Source: Nocardioides sp. Arc9.136 | GTDB lineage: Bacteria > Actinomycetota > Actinomycetes > Propionibacteriales > Nocardioidaceae | Length of the DNA stretch: 64,000 nt | Assembly: GCF_030506255.1 (NCBI RefSeq) | Contig: NZ_CP113431.1 | Coordinates: forward strand, 1,922,001-1,986,000 | Direction: 5' to 3' | Part shown: positions 1 through 8,279 of the stretch, piece by piece | Numbering within the stretch: position 1 is the stretch's first letter | How the letters are laid out: the number at the start of each line of letters is the position of its first letter | Notes under the pieces: model-generated | Told to the model about the DNA's origin: nothing | The model's input: only the letters and a program-made list of their open reading frames with translations | Databases searched by the model: none | Position numbers and translations under genes: made by a program

Positions 1-866
1 ACGCCCAGGGCAAGGCCATCTGGGTGGTCGCGGGGGACCGCACGACGATCGACCGCATCGAGCTCAGCGGCGCCACCGTGCCCGACGGGAACGGCGCGGG
101 CATCCGCCAGGAGGGCGAGGACCTCCGGGTGACCCGCAGCTGGTTCCACCACAACGAGAACGGCATCCTGACCGGTGCCGCCGCGGGCAGCGACATCCTC
201 ATCGAGCGCTCGCGCTTCTTCCGCAACGGGAAGGGCGACGGCTACACCCACAACCTGTACGTCGGGGCGGTCCGCTCGCTCACCGTCACCGGCAGCCACC
301 TCTGGGGCGCCGACGTGGGGCACGAGCTGAAGTCGCGAGCCGCGCGCAACACGATCACCGGCAACCGGATCTCCGACCGGGACGGCACCGCGAGCTACTC
401 CATCGACCTGCCCAACGGCGGCCGCTCGCTGGTCGCCGGCAACGTGGTCGTCCAGGGTCCCCGCTCGGAGAACCCCGCGCTGGTGTCGTACGGCGCGGAG
501 GGGCTGACCGGGTCGCGCGAGCTGTGGGTCGTCAACAACACCTTCGTCAACCGCCGCGACTCCGGCACGTTCGTCGCCCTGGCCGCGGGCAGCGAGGCGC
601 GCCTCCGCAACAACCTCATGGTCGGTCCCGGCGACCTCACCAGCGGCGCCCCGGCCCGGGCACGCGCGAACCGCCGGGTCGGCCTCGGCGGCTTCGTCGC
701 CCCGGCGAAGGACGACTTCCGGCTGCGCGCCTCCTCGCCCGCCGTGGACCGCGGCGTGCGGGTGCCGCGGGCGTGGCGCGCGCGCTGGCAGTACGTCCAC
801 CCCGCCGGCCGGAAGCGTCGCCCGGTCGTCGGCCGGGTCGACCTGGGGGCGCACGAGCGCCGCTGA
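1..866 (+). CDS. right-handed parallel beta-helix repeat protein, 5'-truncated
   Basis: The reading frame is open from the window edge (frame beginning at base 3) to a TGA at 866, so the gene starts upstream of the window. The visible part is about 287 residues. It has short repeated rungs with spaced Asn and Gly (such as NNTFVN and RNNLMVGP) and hydrophobic beta-strands, typical of parallel beta-helix proteins of the pectate-lyase-like or NosD type. Such proteins are usually secreted and bind or cleave polysaccharide. The signal peptide and any catalytic domain would lie upstream, so the substrate cannot be named. The fold is recognised by pattern; the function is unknown. Confidence 0.75.
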   Translation, partial: AQGKAIWVVAGDRTTIDRIELSGATVPDGNGAGIRQEGEDLRVTRSWFHHNENGILTGAAAGSDILIERSRFFRNGKGDGYTHNLYVGAVRSLTVTGSHLWGADVGHELKSRAARNTITGNRISDRDGTASYSIDLPNGGRSLVAGNVVVQGPRSENPALVSYGAEGLTGSRELWVVNNTFVNRRDSGTFVALAAGSEARLRNNLMVGPGDLTSGAPARARANRRVGLGGFVAPAKDDFRLRASSPAVDRGVRVPRAWRARWQYVHPAGRKRRPVVGRVDLGAHERR

Positions 867-957
867 CCGCTCGCGGAGCAGGACCGGGTGCGGGTGTGAC
901 GCAAGTGACGTGCTCGAGGGCGCCGGGGCCGGAATGTTCACGGCGGGAAACGACCTG

Positions 958-1022
958 AACCGGTGACCGGTCCCGGACCACGTCGGCGACCGGTCCGTCC
1001 CTGAGAGCCGCCACCCGGCGGC
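958..1022 (+). promoter_or_regulatory. palindrome-rich leader upstream of metQ
   Basis: Three self-complementary ACCGGT hexamers lie at 959-964, 966-971 and 989-994, two of them inside GACCGGTC octamers. They are followed by a GCCGCC/GGCGGC hairpin at 1007-1022, just before the GAGGAAG ribosome site of metQ. The position suggests an operator or attenuator for the methionine importer. The conserved cores of SAM-I and SAM-IV riboswitches, such as the GGCAACC segment, were not found. A regulatory role is inference. Confidence 0.35.
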
Positions 1023-1050
1023 GTCCCCCTCGTCGAGGAAGAACCTGCAC

Positions 1051-1998
1051 GTGTCGAACACACCCCCGCCCGGATCCACCCCCCTCGTCGACGCGCCGCG
1101 TCGCTCCCGCTGGCCCCTCCTGCTGGCCGCGCTCGTCGCGATCGCCGTCGTCGTCGGCCTCGTCGTCGCGCTCACCGGCGGGGACGAGGACTCCGCCACC
1201 GAGCAGCGCAGCGTGCGCCTCGGCGTCGTCGGCGCGAGCGACCCCTACTGGGCCGACTTCCAGGACGCGGCAGCCGACGAGGGCATCGACGTCGAGATCG
1301 TCGACTTCTCCGACTACAACCAGCCCAACCCGGCCGTCTCCGAGGGCGAGCTGGACATGAACCAGTTCCAGCACATCGTCTTCCTCGCCGACTACAACGT
1401 CGCCGCCGACGACGACCTGCAGCCGATCGGCGCCACCGCGATCTACCCGCTGGGCCTGCACTCCAAGCAGTACGACTCCGTCGAGGAGATCCCCGACGGC
1501 GCCACCGTCGCGGTCCCCAACGACGCGAGCAACCAGGCCCGCGCGCTCGTGCTGCTGCAGTCGGCCGGGCTCATCGAGCTGACCTCGGGCGGCACGATCT
1601 TCTCCGACCTCGCCGACGTGGACGAGGACGCCTCGCGCGTGGAGGTCAAGGCGCTCGACGCCGCGCTGACCGCGACCTCCCTGGACGACCTCGCCGGTGC
1701 GGTCGTCAACAACGACTTCGTCGAGCGCGCCGGTCTCGACTTCGACGACGCGCTCGCCCAGGACGACCCGAACGACCCGAAGGCGCTGCCCTACGCCAAC
1801 ATCTTCGCGGTCCGCGCCGACGACCTCGACGACCCGACGTACCGCGAGCTCGTCGAGATCTACCAGGACACCAAGGCCGTGCAGGACGGCGTCGTCGACG
1901 TCTCCGGCGGTACGGCGGTCATGCTCGACACCCCGGTGGAGGAGCTGCAGGCCTCCCTGGACGAGGTCGAGGCCGACACCCGCGCCGAGCAGGACTGA
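1051..1998 (+). CDS. metQ: MetQ/NlpA-family methionine ABC transporter substrate-binding protein
   Basis: This is the substrate-binding component of a D/L-methionine importer, held outside the membrane. A GTG start follows GAGGAAG by about ten bases. After a short Pro-rich cytoplasmic stretch comes one hydrophobic segment (about residues 25-45), and then the NlpA fold, with the DPYWADFQDAA and DMNQFQHIVFL regions typical of MetQ. There is no lipobox cysteine, so the protein appears tethered by an uncleaved N-terminal helix rather than a lipid. It heads the metQNI operon, with five bases separating it from metN. Methionine specificity is inferred from the family and from the NIL domain on MetN. 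Confidence 0.9.
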   Translation: MSNTPPPGSTPLVDAPRRSRWPLLLAALVAIAVVVGLVVALTGGDEDSATEQRSVRLGVVGASDPYWADFQDAAADEGIDVEIVDFSDYNQPNPAVSEGELDMNQFQHIVFLADYNVAADDDLQPIGATAIYPLGLHSKQYDSVEEIPDGATVAVPNDASNQARALVLLQSAGLIELTSGGTIFSDLADVDEDASRVEVKALDAALTATSLDDLAGAVVNNDFVERAGLDFDDALAQDDPNDPKALPYANIFAVRADDLDDPTYRELVEIYQDTKAVQDGVVDVSGGTAVMLDTPVEELQASLDEVEADTRAEQD

Positions 1999-2003
1999 CC
2001 CCC

Positions 2004-3116
2004 GTGCCCACCATCCCGAGCACCGGCACCGGCACCGGCACGGGCGCGGTGACCGGCCCGCGCGCCGGGGACCCGCTCATCCGCCTCGCCGACGTGAGCC
2101 GGGTCTTCCCGGCGCGCTCGCGCGGCGGCACGGCGGTGACCGCGCTGGACCACGTCGACCTCGACGTGCACAGCGGCGAGGTGCTCGGGGTGGTGGGCTA
2201 CTCCGGTGCCGGGAAGTCCACGCTGCTGCGGCTGGTCAACGCCCTCGACCGGCCTACGAGCGGCACGGTGACGGTCGCCGGCCGGGAGGTCAGCGGCCTC
2301 TCGGAGCGGGCGCTGCGCGACGTGCGCCGCGACATCGGGATGATCTTCCAGCAGTTCAACCTGTTCGGCTCCCGGACGGTCTGGGGCAACATCGCCTACC
2401 CGCTGACGGTGGCGGGCGTCCCCAAGGACCAGCACCGCGCCCGCATCTCCGAGCTGCTGCACTTCGTGGGCCTCGCCGACAAGGCGCACGCCCACGTCGA
2501 GCAGCTCTCGGGCGGGCAGAAGCAGCGGGTCGGCATCGCCCGCGCGCTCGCCACCGACCCCCGCATCCTGCTCGCCGACGAGCCGACCAGCGCGCTGGAC
2601 CCGCAGACGACCAGCGAGGTCCTCGCCCTGCTGCGCCGGGTCAACGAGGAGCTCGGCGTCACCGTCGTGCTGATCACCCACGAGATGGAGGTCGTCCGCT
2701 CCCTGGCGCACCGGGTGGCGGTCATGGAGGCGGGCCGCGTCGTCGAGCTCGGCGACACCTACGACGTCTTCTCCGCCCCGCAGCACCCGGCGACGCAGCG
2801 CTTCGTCAGCACGCTGGTCGAGAAGGGGCCGGAGCCGCGCGCGCTCGACCGGCTCCGCGACCGCCACCCGGGCCGGATGGTCACCCTGTCCTTCCGCGAC
2901 GGCGACGCCTCGCCGGCCGACGTCTTCGCGGCGTTCATCGAGCGCGGGGTGACCTTCGAGCTCGTCCACGGCGGCGTCGAGGACGTCCGCGGCCGGACCT
3001 TCGGCCACCTGACCTTCGCCCTCACCGGTGACGAGGCCGCCGTCGCGGACGCCGTGGCCCACGTCGCCACGCTGGTCGAGCTCACCACCCCCGAGCCCCG
3101 GACGGAGACCTCCTGA
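2004..3116 (+). CDS. metN: methionine ABC transporter ATP-binding protein
   Basis: This is the ATPase of the MetNIQ importer. Walker A (GYSGAGKST, residues 65-73), the signature LSGGQKQR and Walker B ILLADEPT are intact. After the ATPase, roughly residues 280-360 form a NIL domain, which in MetN binds intracellular methionine and trans-inhibits transport. The N-terminus is extended by about 20 residues rich in Gly-Thr repeats, encoded by GGCACC hexamers, so a start nearer LIRLADVSRVF cannot be excluded. It follows metQ and overlaps metI by one base at the stop (TGATG). Confidence 0.93.
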   Translation: MPTIPSTGTGTGTGAVTGPRAGDPLIRLADVSRVFPARSRGGTAVTALDHVDLDVHSGEVLGVVGYSGAGKSTLLRLVNALDRPTSGTVTVAGREVSGLSERALRDVRRDIGMIFQQFNLFGSRTVWGNIAYPLTVAGVPKDQHRARISELLHFVGLADKAHAHVEQLSGGQKQRVGIARALATDPRILLADEPTSALDPQTTSEVLALLRRVNEELGVTVVLITHEMEVVRSLAHRVAVMEAGRVVELGDTYDVFSAPQHPATQRFVSTLVEKGPEPRALDRLRDRHPGRMVTLSFRDGDASPADVFAAFIERGVTFELVHGGVEDVRGRTFGHLTFALTGDEAAVADAVAHVATLVELTTPEPRTETS

Positions 3117-3775
3117 TGGACCGCCTGATCGAGCTCGACTCCCTGCTGTGGGAGGCGACCCGCGAGACGCTCTACATCGTCGCGATCACCCTCGGTATCG
3201 GCGGCCTCGGCGGCCTCCTGCTCGGGGTGCTCCTCTACACGACGCGCCCCGGGGGCATCGCCCCCAACCGGGTGCTCAACGTGGCGCTCAACCTGGTCGT
3301 GAACTTCTTCCGGCCGATCCCGTTCGTCATCTTCATCGCCGCGGCGCAGCCGGCCGCGCGGCTCGTGGTGGGGACCGGCATCGGCAACCCGGCGATCATC
3401 TTCGCGCTGTCGGTCGCGGCGTCGTTCGGCATCAGCCGGATCGTCGAGCAGAACCTCGTCTCGGTGGACCCCGGCGTCCTGGAGGCGTCCCGGGCGATGG
3501 GCGCGGGGCGGCTGCGCACCACGCTGACCGTGCTGCTGCCCGAGGCGCTCGGGCCGCTCGTCCTGGGCTACACCTTCGTCCTGGTGGCGATCGTCGACAT
3601 GTCGGCGGTCGCCGGCGTGGTGGGCGGGGGAGGGCTCGGTGCCTTCGCGCTGACCTACGGCTACCGGCAGTTCGACCCGGTCGTCACCTGGGCCGCGGTC
3701 CTGATCATCATCGCGCTGGTCCAGCTCTGCCAGTTCGCCGGCAACCGGCTGGCCCGGGTCGTCATGCGCCGCTGA
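3116..3775 (+). CDS. metI: methionine ABC transporter permease
   Basis: This integral membrane permease of the methionine importer has 219 residues, the usual MetI length. It has about five hydrophobic segments and the EAA coupling loop (EASRAMGAGRLRTTLTVLLPEALGPL split across a helix-loop-helix, about residues 120-145). It also carries the FRPIPFVIFIAA segment typical of MetI. The start codon overlaps the metN stop, so the two are probably translationally coupled. It is the last gene of the operon; GC-rich inverted repeats follow before the convergent DinB-like gene. Confidence 0.92.
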   Translation: MDRLIELDSLLWEATRETLYIVAITLGIGGLGGLLLGVLLYTTRPGGIAPNRVLNVALNLVVNFFRPIPFVIFIAAAQPAARLVVGTGIGNPAIIFALSVAASFGISRIVEQNLVSVDPGVLEASRAMGAGRLRTTLTVLLPEALGPLVLGYTFVLVAIVDMSAVAGVVGGGGLGAFALTYGYRQFDPVVTWAAVLIIIALVQLCQFAGNRLARVVMRR

Positions 3776-3834
3776 GGCGGCGGCCGGTCGTGGCCGGTCA
3801 TGGCCGGCACCGGCCGGCGCGCGCCCTACGCGCC

Positions 3835-4404
3835 CTACGCGCCGGTCCTGCCGTCGATCCCCTCGCGCAGGAGGTCGGCGTGGCCGCAGTGCTGGGCGTA
3901 CTCGGCGATCATCCGGAGCACCAGCCAGCGCAGGTCGACCACCTCGTCCCAGTCCAGGGGACGCGCGGTGTCGTCGAGGTCGTGGGCGTCGACGACCTCG
4001 CGCGAGACGGCGCACTCGGCCCGCCAGACCTCCAGGTCGGCCCGGAGGTCGGCGCCGGGAGGCGGCTCGAAGTCCTCGGACCCGACGTGGAGCAGCGGCA
4101 CGTCGCGGCGCTCGAAGTTCTGCTGGAACCACCACCGCTCCACACCGGCGAGGTGCCGGACCAGGCCGTGGAGCGACATCGAGGACGGCGGCGCTGACCG
4201 CGACCGCGCCTGCTCCGGCGTGACGCCCCGGCACTTCATCTCGATCGTCGCCCGGTAGTGCTCGAGGTACGCCGTGAGCGCCTCGCGCTCCGCCGCGACC
4301 CGCGGGATGCGGGGGCGGTCGTCGTCGGCCCACCTCGGGGCGAGGTCCTCCTCGGCCAGGCCCGACTCCGGCCGGACCTGCTTCCCCTCGGGGTGGTCGT
4401 CCAT
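3835..4404 (-). CDS. DinB-like DUF664 family protein
   Basis: This 189-residue protein resembles the DinB/DUF664 four-helix family, in which three His residues bind a metal; some members are thiol transferases. Visible family traits are SLHGLVRHLAGVERWWFQ near residue 90 and IAEYAQHCGHADLLREGIDG at the C-terminus, which supplies the His pair. The start chosen is the ATG at 4404, preceded by GGAGGG at good spacing; longer versions of the frame run through non-coding sequence. It converges with metI and is unlinked to the transporter. The substrate is unknown. Confidence 0.85.
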   Translation of the reverse strand: MDDHPEGKQVRPESGLAEEDLAPRWADDDRPRIPRVAAEREALTAYLEHYRATIEMKCRGVTPEQARSRSAPPSSMSLHGLVRHLAGVERWWFQQNFERRDVPLLHVGSEDFEPPPGADLRADLEVWRAECAVSREVVDAHDLDDTARPLDWDEVVDLRWLVLRMIAEYAQHCGHADLLREGIDGRTGA

Positions 4405-4517
4405 GGGAGCACCCTCCGCCGCGCCGCCCCCCGTTGTCCACGGTCGTCCACGGTCGTCCGCGGCCGTCGGGTGGTTCCCCGGGCCGCCCTCGGGGGGCGC
4501 GACGTACGGTCGGCGGT

Positions 4518-5615
4518 GTGACCCCACGACGGCGCTGGAGCATCGTCGCCGCGTCGGCGGTGCTGCTCGCCGTGGCGCCCCTGGCACCGCGTGCGCTCCC
4601 CGCGTCCGAGAGCGGGGTCGACGCCGGCACCCTGCTGGGGCGGGTGCAGGACTCGGCCGACGAGGGTTGGTCGGGGTACGTCGAGACGGCCGGGACGCTG
4701 CAGCTCCCCGAGGCCGACCGGTTCGACGACGTCGGCGCCCTCGTCGGGGAGCCGGCCCGGATGCGGGCATGGTGGGCCGACCGCGACCGCTGGCGGGTCG
4801 ACCGGCTCCTGGTCGCCGGCGAGGTGGACCTGGTGCACGCCGACGGGCGGACGACCACCTTCGACTACGAGCGGGCCCGGGCGACCGTCGGCACCGACCC
4901 CGACATCCGGCTCCCGCGCAGCGCCGACCTGGTCCCGCCCGAGCTGGCCCGCCGCCTGCTCGCCGGGGTCGACGCAGCCGACGTCACCCGGATCGGGGCG
5001 CGCCGGGTGGCCGGCACCAGCGCGGCCGGGCTGCGCGTCGAGCCGGCCTCGGAGCTCTCCAGCGTCGACCACGTCGACCTGTGGGCCGAGCCGCGGACCG
5101 GCGTGGCGCTGCGGGTCGAGGTGCACGACACCGCACGCGGGGGCCCGGCGTTCACCACCGGCTTCGCGGACTTCTCCGGCGGGCCGCCCGACGAGGCCGA
5201 GGTGTCCTTCCGGCCGACCCCGGGCGTCGAGGTGCGCACCGAGGACGTGCTCGACATCGCCGACGCCGCGAACCAGTACGCCCCTCTGCGGCCGCCCTCC
5301 GAGGTCGCCGGCCTGGCGCGGAGCGGGGCGAGCGACGGCGCTGTCGGGGTGTACGGCGAGGGGCTGACCCGCCTGATCGCCATCCCGCTGCGCGACTCCG
5401 AGGCCGACGCGCTGCGAGAGCAGCTCGTCGTCACCCCGGGTGCGGTCCGCACGCCGACCCACACCGCCGCGGCGCTCGGGCCGCTCTCGGTGCACCTCAC
5501 CGGTGGCGAGGGGGACGGCGGGTGGCTGCTGGCGGGCACGGTGACGCCGGCCGGGCTGCAGCAGGCGGCCGACGACCTGGTGGCCGGCACCGTCTACGTG
5601 GGGGAGGACCGGTGA
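4518..5615 (+). CDS. secreted LolA/RseB-like protein
   Basis: This protein of 365 residues has an N-terminal signal-like segment (RRRWSIVAASAVLLAVAPLA). A domain follows that resembles the LolA/RseB-type beta-sheet fold seen in actinobacterial outer membrane lipoprotein-sorting homologues (DRFDDVGALVGEP, RMRAWWADRDRWRVDRL, DHVDLWAEPRTGVALRVEV). GTG at 4518 is preferred because it sits directly before the signal peptide. The stop overlaps the start of the ABC ATPase (GTGA), so the three genes 4518-7338 form one operon. In Gram-positive bacteria such proteins may sense envelope state or bind lipid; the role is not established here. Confidence 0.75.
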   Translation: MTPRRRWSIVAASAVLLAVAPLAPRALPASESGVDAGTLLGRVQDSADEGWSGYVETAGTLQLPEADRFDDVGALVGEPARMRAWWADRDRWRVDRLLVAGEVDLVHADGRTTTFDYERARATVGTDPDIRLPRSADLVPPELARRLLAGVDAADVTRIGARRVAGTSAAGLRVEPASELSSVDHVDLWAEPRTGVALRVEVHDTARGGPAFTTGFADFSGGPPDEAEVSFRPTPGVEVRTEDVLDIADAANQYAPLRPPSEVAGLARSGASDGAVGVYGEGLTRLIAIPLRDSEADALREQLVVTPGAVRTPTHTAAALGPLSVHLTGGEGDGGWLLAGTVTPAGLQQAADDLVAGTVYVGEDR

Positions 5616-6520
5616 GCGGGGTGGCCGTGATCAGGACCGAGGGGCTGACCAAGCAGTACGGCGCGCTCCGGGCGGTCGACGGGATCGACCTCGAGGTCGG
5701 GGAGGGCGAGGTCTACGGCTTCCTCGGCGCCAACGGGTCGGGCAAGACGACGACCGTCCGGATGCTGCTCGGGCTGGTGCTGGCCACGTCGGGGCGGATG
5801 GAGGTGCTCGGCTCCGCGATGCCGGCGGGGTGGCGGCAGGTGCTGCCGCAGGTGGGCGCCATGGTCGAGGGCCCGGCGGCGTACCCCCACCTGTCCGGGC
5901 GCCGCAACCTCGCGCTGTTCGACGCGATGTGGCGCGACGGCCGGCGCTCCAGCCGTCGCGCCCGCGTGGACGAGACCCTCGAGCTGGTCGGCCTCGCCGG
6001 CGTGGACCGTCCGGTGCGGGCCTACTCGCTCGGCATGCGCCAGCGCCTCGGGCTCGCCGGCGCGCTGCTGCGCAGGCCGCGCCTGCTGGTGCTCGACGAG
6101 CCCACCAACGGTCTGGACCCGCAGGGCATCCACGAGATCCGCGAGCTGCTGCTGGGGCTGAACGCCCAGGGCACGACGATCTTCCTCTCCTCCCACCTGC
6201 TCGCCGAGATCGAGGCGATGTGCACCCGGGTGGGCGTCCTGGACCGCGGCCGGCTCGTGCTCCAGGACCGGCTCGCGACGCTCCGCGGCCCCACGGGGCG
6301 GGTCGAGGTGCACACCGCGGACGTCGAGGCGGCGCGCCGCGTCCTGGACGGCCACGTCGACGAGCACGACGCCGCCCGGCTGCTCGTCCGCACCACCGAC
6401 GCCGCCGAGCTGAACCGGCGCCTGGTCAGTGCCGGGGTGCCGGTGAGCGCGCTCGTCCCCGAGCGGCGCCGCCTCGAGGACGTGGTCCTCGCCGCGACCA
6501 CCGCTGGCGGCCGGCAGTGA
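5612..6520 (+). CDS. ABC transporter ATP-binding protein, export type
   Basis: This 302-residue ATPase is of the drug or lipid exporter class (CcmA/NatA-like). Walker A GANGSGKTT, signature YSLGMRQRLG and Walker B LLVLDEPTNGLDP are all present. GTG at 5612 follows GGGGGAGG and overlaps the upstream stop. It overlaps the permease start by four bases (GTGA at 6517-6520). The arrangement of secreted sensor-like protein, ATPase and ABC-2 permease suggests export or envelope-stress detoxification. The substrate is unknown. Confidence 0.92.
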   Translation: MSGVAVIRTEGLTKQYGALRAVDGIDLEVGEGEVYGFLGANGSGKTTTVRMLLGLVLATSGRMEVLGSAMPAGWRQVLPQVGAMVEGPAAYPHLSGRRNLALFDAMWRDGRRSSRRARVDETLELVGLAGVDRPVRAYSLGMRQRLGLAGALLRRPRLLVLDEPTNGLDPQGIHEIRELLLGLNAQGTTIFLSSHLLAEIEAMCTRVGVLDRGRLVLQDRLATLRGPTGRVEVHTADVEAARRVLDGHVDEHDAARLLVRTTDAAELNRRLVSAGVPVSALVPERRRLEDVVLAATTAGGRQ

Positions 6521-7338
6521 TCCGCGTCGAGCTGGCCAAGCTGCTGCGCAACCGCCGCACCTGGGTGACCATCGCGCTGATCGACGCGCTCCCCAGCCTG
6601 GTGGCCGTGCTGCTGGCGGTCACCGACCTCGGGCCGCGCCCCGGCAGCGGCCCCGCGTTCCTCTCGGCCGTGCTCACCGACGGCACGCTGTTCCCGCTCG
6701 CCGCGCTCGCGATCGTCCTGCCGCTGTTCCTGCCGATCGCCGTGGCGATCACGGCGGGGGAGGCCATCGCCGGCGAGGCGCAGCAGGGGACGCTGCGCTA
6801 CATGCTCGTCCGGCCGGTGGGGCGGACCCGCCTGCTCGTCGCCAAGCTCGTGGCGGTGATGGCCTTCGTGGTGCTGACCATGCTGGTCGTGACGGTCACG
6901 GCGTACCTGCTCGGCGTGCTGCTGCTCGGGGACGGCTCCGTCGCCGCCGCCGGCCCGGCCACCAGCGTCTCCGGCTCGGGGCTGTCGACCCCCGAGCTGG
7001 TGGGCCGCACGCTCATGGCCCTGGGCTACGCCGTGCTGTGCATGCTCGGCGTCGCGGCGATCGCGCTGTTCCTCTCGACGGTGACCGAGTCCCCGCTCGG
7101 TGCCGCGCTCGGCACCCTGGCGGTGCTGATCGCCTCGACCCTGCTGCTGAGCCTGGACGCGGCGGACGCGTTCGCCTCCTACCTGCCGACCCGCTACTGG
7201 CTGGCGTTCGTCGACCTCTTCCGCGACCCCATCCTGTGGCGCGACGTGGTCCGTGGTGTCCTGCTGCAGCTCGCCTACGTGGTCGTCTTCCTGGGGGCCG
7301 GGTGGGCGAACTTCATGACCAAGGACGTCACGGACTGA
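6517..7338 (+). CDS. ABC-2 type transporter permease
   Basis: This 273-residue membrane protein has about six transmembrane segments. It carries the GEAIAGEAQQGTLRYMLVRP motif typical of ABC-2 permeases, which precedes the second helix. The start GTG lies inside the stop of the ATPase gene, so the two are coupled. The 3' end overlaps the convergent hydrolase gene by eleven bases. It presumably dimerises and works with the ATPase at 5612-6520. Confidence 0.9.
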   Translation: MIRVELAKLLRNRRTWVTIALIDALPSLVAVLLAVTDLGPRPGSGPAFLSAVLTDGTLFPLAALAIVLPLFLPIAVAITAGEAIAGEAQQGTLRYMLVRPVGRTRLLVAKLVAVMAFVVLTMLVVTVTAYLLGVLLLGDGSVAAAGPATSVSGSGLSTPELVGRTLMALGYAVLCMLGVAAIALFLSTVTESPLGAALGTLAVLIASTLLLSLDAADAFASYLPTRYWLAFVDLFRDPILWRDVVRGVLLQLAYVVVFLGAGWANFMTKDVTD

Positions 7339-8131
7339 CCCGGCGGCACAGCGACGCGTCGGGCAGGCGGGGCGCAGCGACGCCGAGCTGCTGCTCGACC
7401 ATCGCGACCACCTCCGGGGTGCGGGGCACGTCGGCGTGGGAGACGGTGAGGTCGGGGCAGACCGCCTGGACGGAGAAGGTGAGCGCGCCCTCGAGAGTGC
7501 CCGAGGTCGGCGGCACCACCGTCGCGTCGTCCTCGGTCCACAGCGCGACCCACGACGGCCCGTCCGGCGTCTCGTCGCCCGTCCCCAGCCGGCGCAGGAG
7601 CTCGGAGCCCGGATCGAGCTGGCGGCAGGCGGCGGGGCAGGCCCGGTCCCCGAGCGTCGAGGCCAGCGCCGCCAGGTCGGTGCCGTGGTGCGGGGAGGCC
7701 AGCGTCACCGCGCGGCGGACCGTGGACCGGCCCCCGAGCTCGGCGACGTAGTAGCGGACGACGACCCCGCCGGCGGAGTAGCCGACCAGGTCCACCGAGG
7801 GGGCGCCGGTGCGCTCGATCGTCTCCTCGACGACCTCGGCCAGGTGGGCGGCCTGGTCGCGGAGGTCGTCGGTGCCGGACCCGACCGGTGCGACCACCCG
7901 GGCGTCCCGGCCGCCCGCGACGAGGTCCTCGGCGAGGACCTCCAGCGCGGACGTCGACCCGCCGTACCCCGGCACCAGCAGCACTGGTCCCGGACGGTCC
8001 TGCGGGGCGGGCCCGGCCTCGTCCTCGCCGCCCACCACCGCGACGACGACCGCCGTCGCGACCACGACCAGGGCCAGGACCAGCAGGGCGGTGAAGAACC
8101 GCCGTCGTGCCGGAGCCAGCGAGCGCCACAT
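7328..8131 (-). CDS. membrane-anchored alpha/beta hydrolase, class 2 lipase-like
   Basis: This protein has 267 residues. One N-terminal hydrophobic anchor (about residues 12-34) is followed by an alpha/beta hydrolase domain with PVLLVPGYGGS (oxyanion region), the nucleophile elbow GYSAGG (Ser119) and LASPHHGTD, all typical of EstA/LipA-like class 2 lipases. ATG at 8131 gives the shortest complete version with the anchor; longer versions enter the divergent promoter region. It probably hydrolyses esters at the outer membrane face. It overlaps the ABC permease convergently and is divergent from another lipase at 8280. Confidence 0.85.
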   Translation of the reverse strand: MWRSLAPARRRFFTALLVLALVVVATAVVVAVVGGEDEAGPAPQDRPGPVLLVPGYGGSTSALEVLAEDLVAGGRDARVVAPVGSGTDDLRDQAAHLAEVVEETIERTGAPSVDLVGYSAGGVVVRYYVAELGGRSTVRRAVTLASPHHGTDLAALASTLGDRACPAACRQLDPGSELLRRLGTGDETPDGPSWVALWTEDDATVVPPTSGTLEGALTFSVQAVCPDLTVSHADVPRTPEVVAMVEQQLGVAAPRLPDASLCRRVSP

Positions 8132-8279
8132 GGCCCCAGTGTGCGGGTGGGCCCGCAGGGCGGTGGTCCGGCGCGCTCCCGGTGACCGGTCGGCGGCCGC
8201 CAGGAGGCGCCCACGCGTCCCTACTGTGCGTTGCGTCACGCCGCGCCCTCCCGTGCGGCACCCGATCCCAGGAGCCCCC

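Noticed and set aside
867..1050. SAM or cobalamin riboswitch before metQ
   Set aside because: The conserved core segments (for example GGCAACC, or a B12 box) are not present.
3776..3834. Repeated TGGCCGG and CGCCCTACG blocks between metI and the DinB-like gene as a mobile or regulatory element
   Set aside because: Short GC-rich repeats between convergent genes with no clear palindrome or second copy; at most a weak terminator.
2759..4858. Very long minus-strand open frame across metN-metI and beyond
   Set aside because: An antisense shadow of high-GC genes; its composition is Arg/Pro-rich with no recognisable domain apart from the DinB-like gene read in another frame.
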